NCBI GenBank assembly: GCA_902592375.1
Contig: CACJEG010000005.1
Coordinates: 1-51,754, forward strand
Reading direction: 5' to 3'
Source: an uncultured Pelagibacteraceae bacterium
GTDB lineage: Bacteria; Pseudomonadota; Alphaproteobacteria; Pelagibacterales; Pelagibacteraceae
DNA length: 51,754 bases
The translations under genes were made by a program, and so were the position numbers. Below, one piece after another: positions 51,734-51,754 of this stretch. Below the pieces are notes generated by a model. It worked only from the letters and a program-made list of their open reading frames with translations. It had not been told where the DNA came from and made no database searches. How positions within the stretch are numbered: position 1 is the first letter of the stretch; each line of letters starts with the position of its first letter.

Positions 51734-51754
51734 AAATAATCTTTAAATTATTTT

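Noticed and set aside
51734..51753. Hairpin AAATAAT/ATTATTT upstream of trmD
   Set aside because: All A/T arms at the window edge; stability is too low and context is missing.

Overview
This window is about 51.8 kb of AT-rich DNA (roughly 30% G+C by eye) packed with genes. Gene content, gene order, lysine- and isoleucine-rich proteins and near-absence of spacers all point to a streamlined marine alphaproteobacterium of the SAR11 clade (Candidatus Pelagibacter type). The strongest single markers are a DMSP demethylase of the Pelagibacter DmdA type, class I lysyl-tRNA synthetase, a SAM-II riboswitch in front of metX, and the split F1-ATPase operon atpHAGDC. The largest non-coding gap is 193 bp. 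I found no tRNA, rRNA, insertion sequence, prophage or CRISPR array.

Layout. (1) 1-2361, plus strand: the end of an ornithine-decarboxylase-type enzyme, a deoxyhypusine-synthase-like enzyme and an agmatinase-type ureohydrolase, a polyamine cluster. (2) 2358-5890, minus: a YhhQ-type transporter, ribosomal protein L28, pyrD and class I lysS. (3) 5982-9536, plus: TrkH, an AmpG-like permease and a cytoplasmic NlpC/P60 peptidase. (4) 9533-11511, minus: tyrA and hisC. (5) 11586-14140, plus: promoter, SAM-II riboswitch, metX, metW, then a glyoxalase II. (6) 14151-20736, plus: rplU, rpmA, obgE, proB, proA, nadD, rsfS, an S41 C-terminal protease and rppH. (7) 20728-51733, minus: an uninterrupted codirectional run of 31 kb. 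In transcription order it reads trmD, rplS, leuCDB, dmdC, dmdB, an alpha/beta hydrolase, dmdA, asd, sdhCDAB, mmsA, mdh, sucCDAB, lpdA, priA and atpHAGDC.

How the genes work together. Region 7 holds the second half of the TCA cycle (2-oxoglutarate to oxaloacetate), complex II and the F1 part of ATP synthase. Beside them lies the DMSP demethylation route, which yields reduced sulfur and carbon, and mmsA, which feeds semialdehydes into acyl-CoA. The metX-metW pair assimilates sulfur into methionine under SAM feedback.

The observation I would check first is in complex II. Both membrane subunits, SdhC and SdhD, appear to lack the two histidines that bind heme b in E. coli and mitochondria, while the quinone-site residues and all iron-sulfur cysteines are kept. 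This predicts a heme-free succinate dehydrogenase. Other leads are the polyamine trio, an unassigned hydrolase inside the dmd operon, a riboswitch pseudoknot running straight into a T-tract, an almost leaderless rpmB transcript, and a shifted zinc ligand in PriA.
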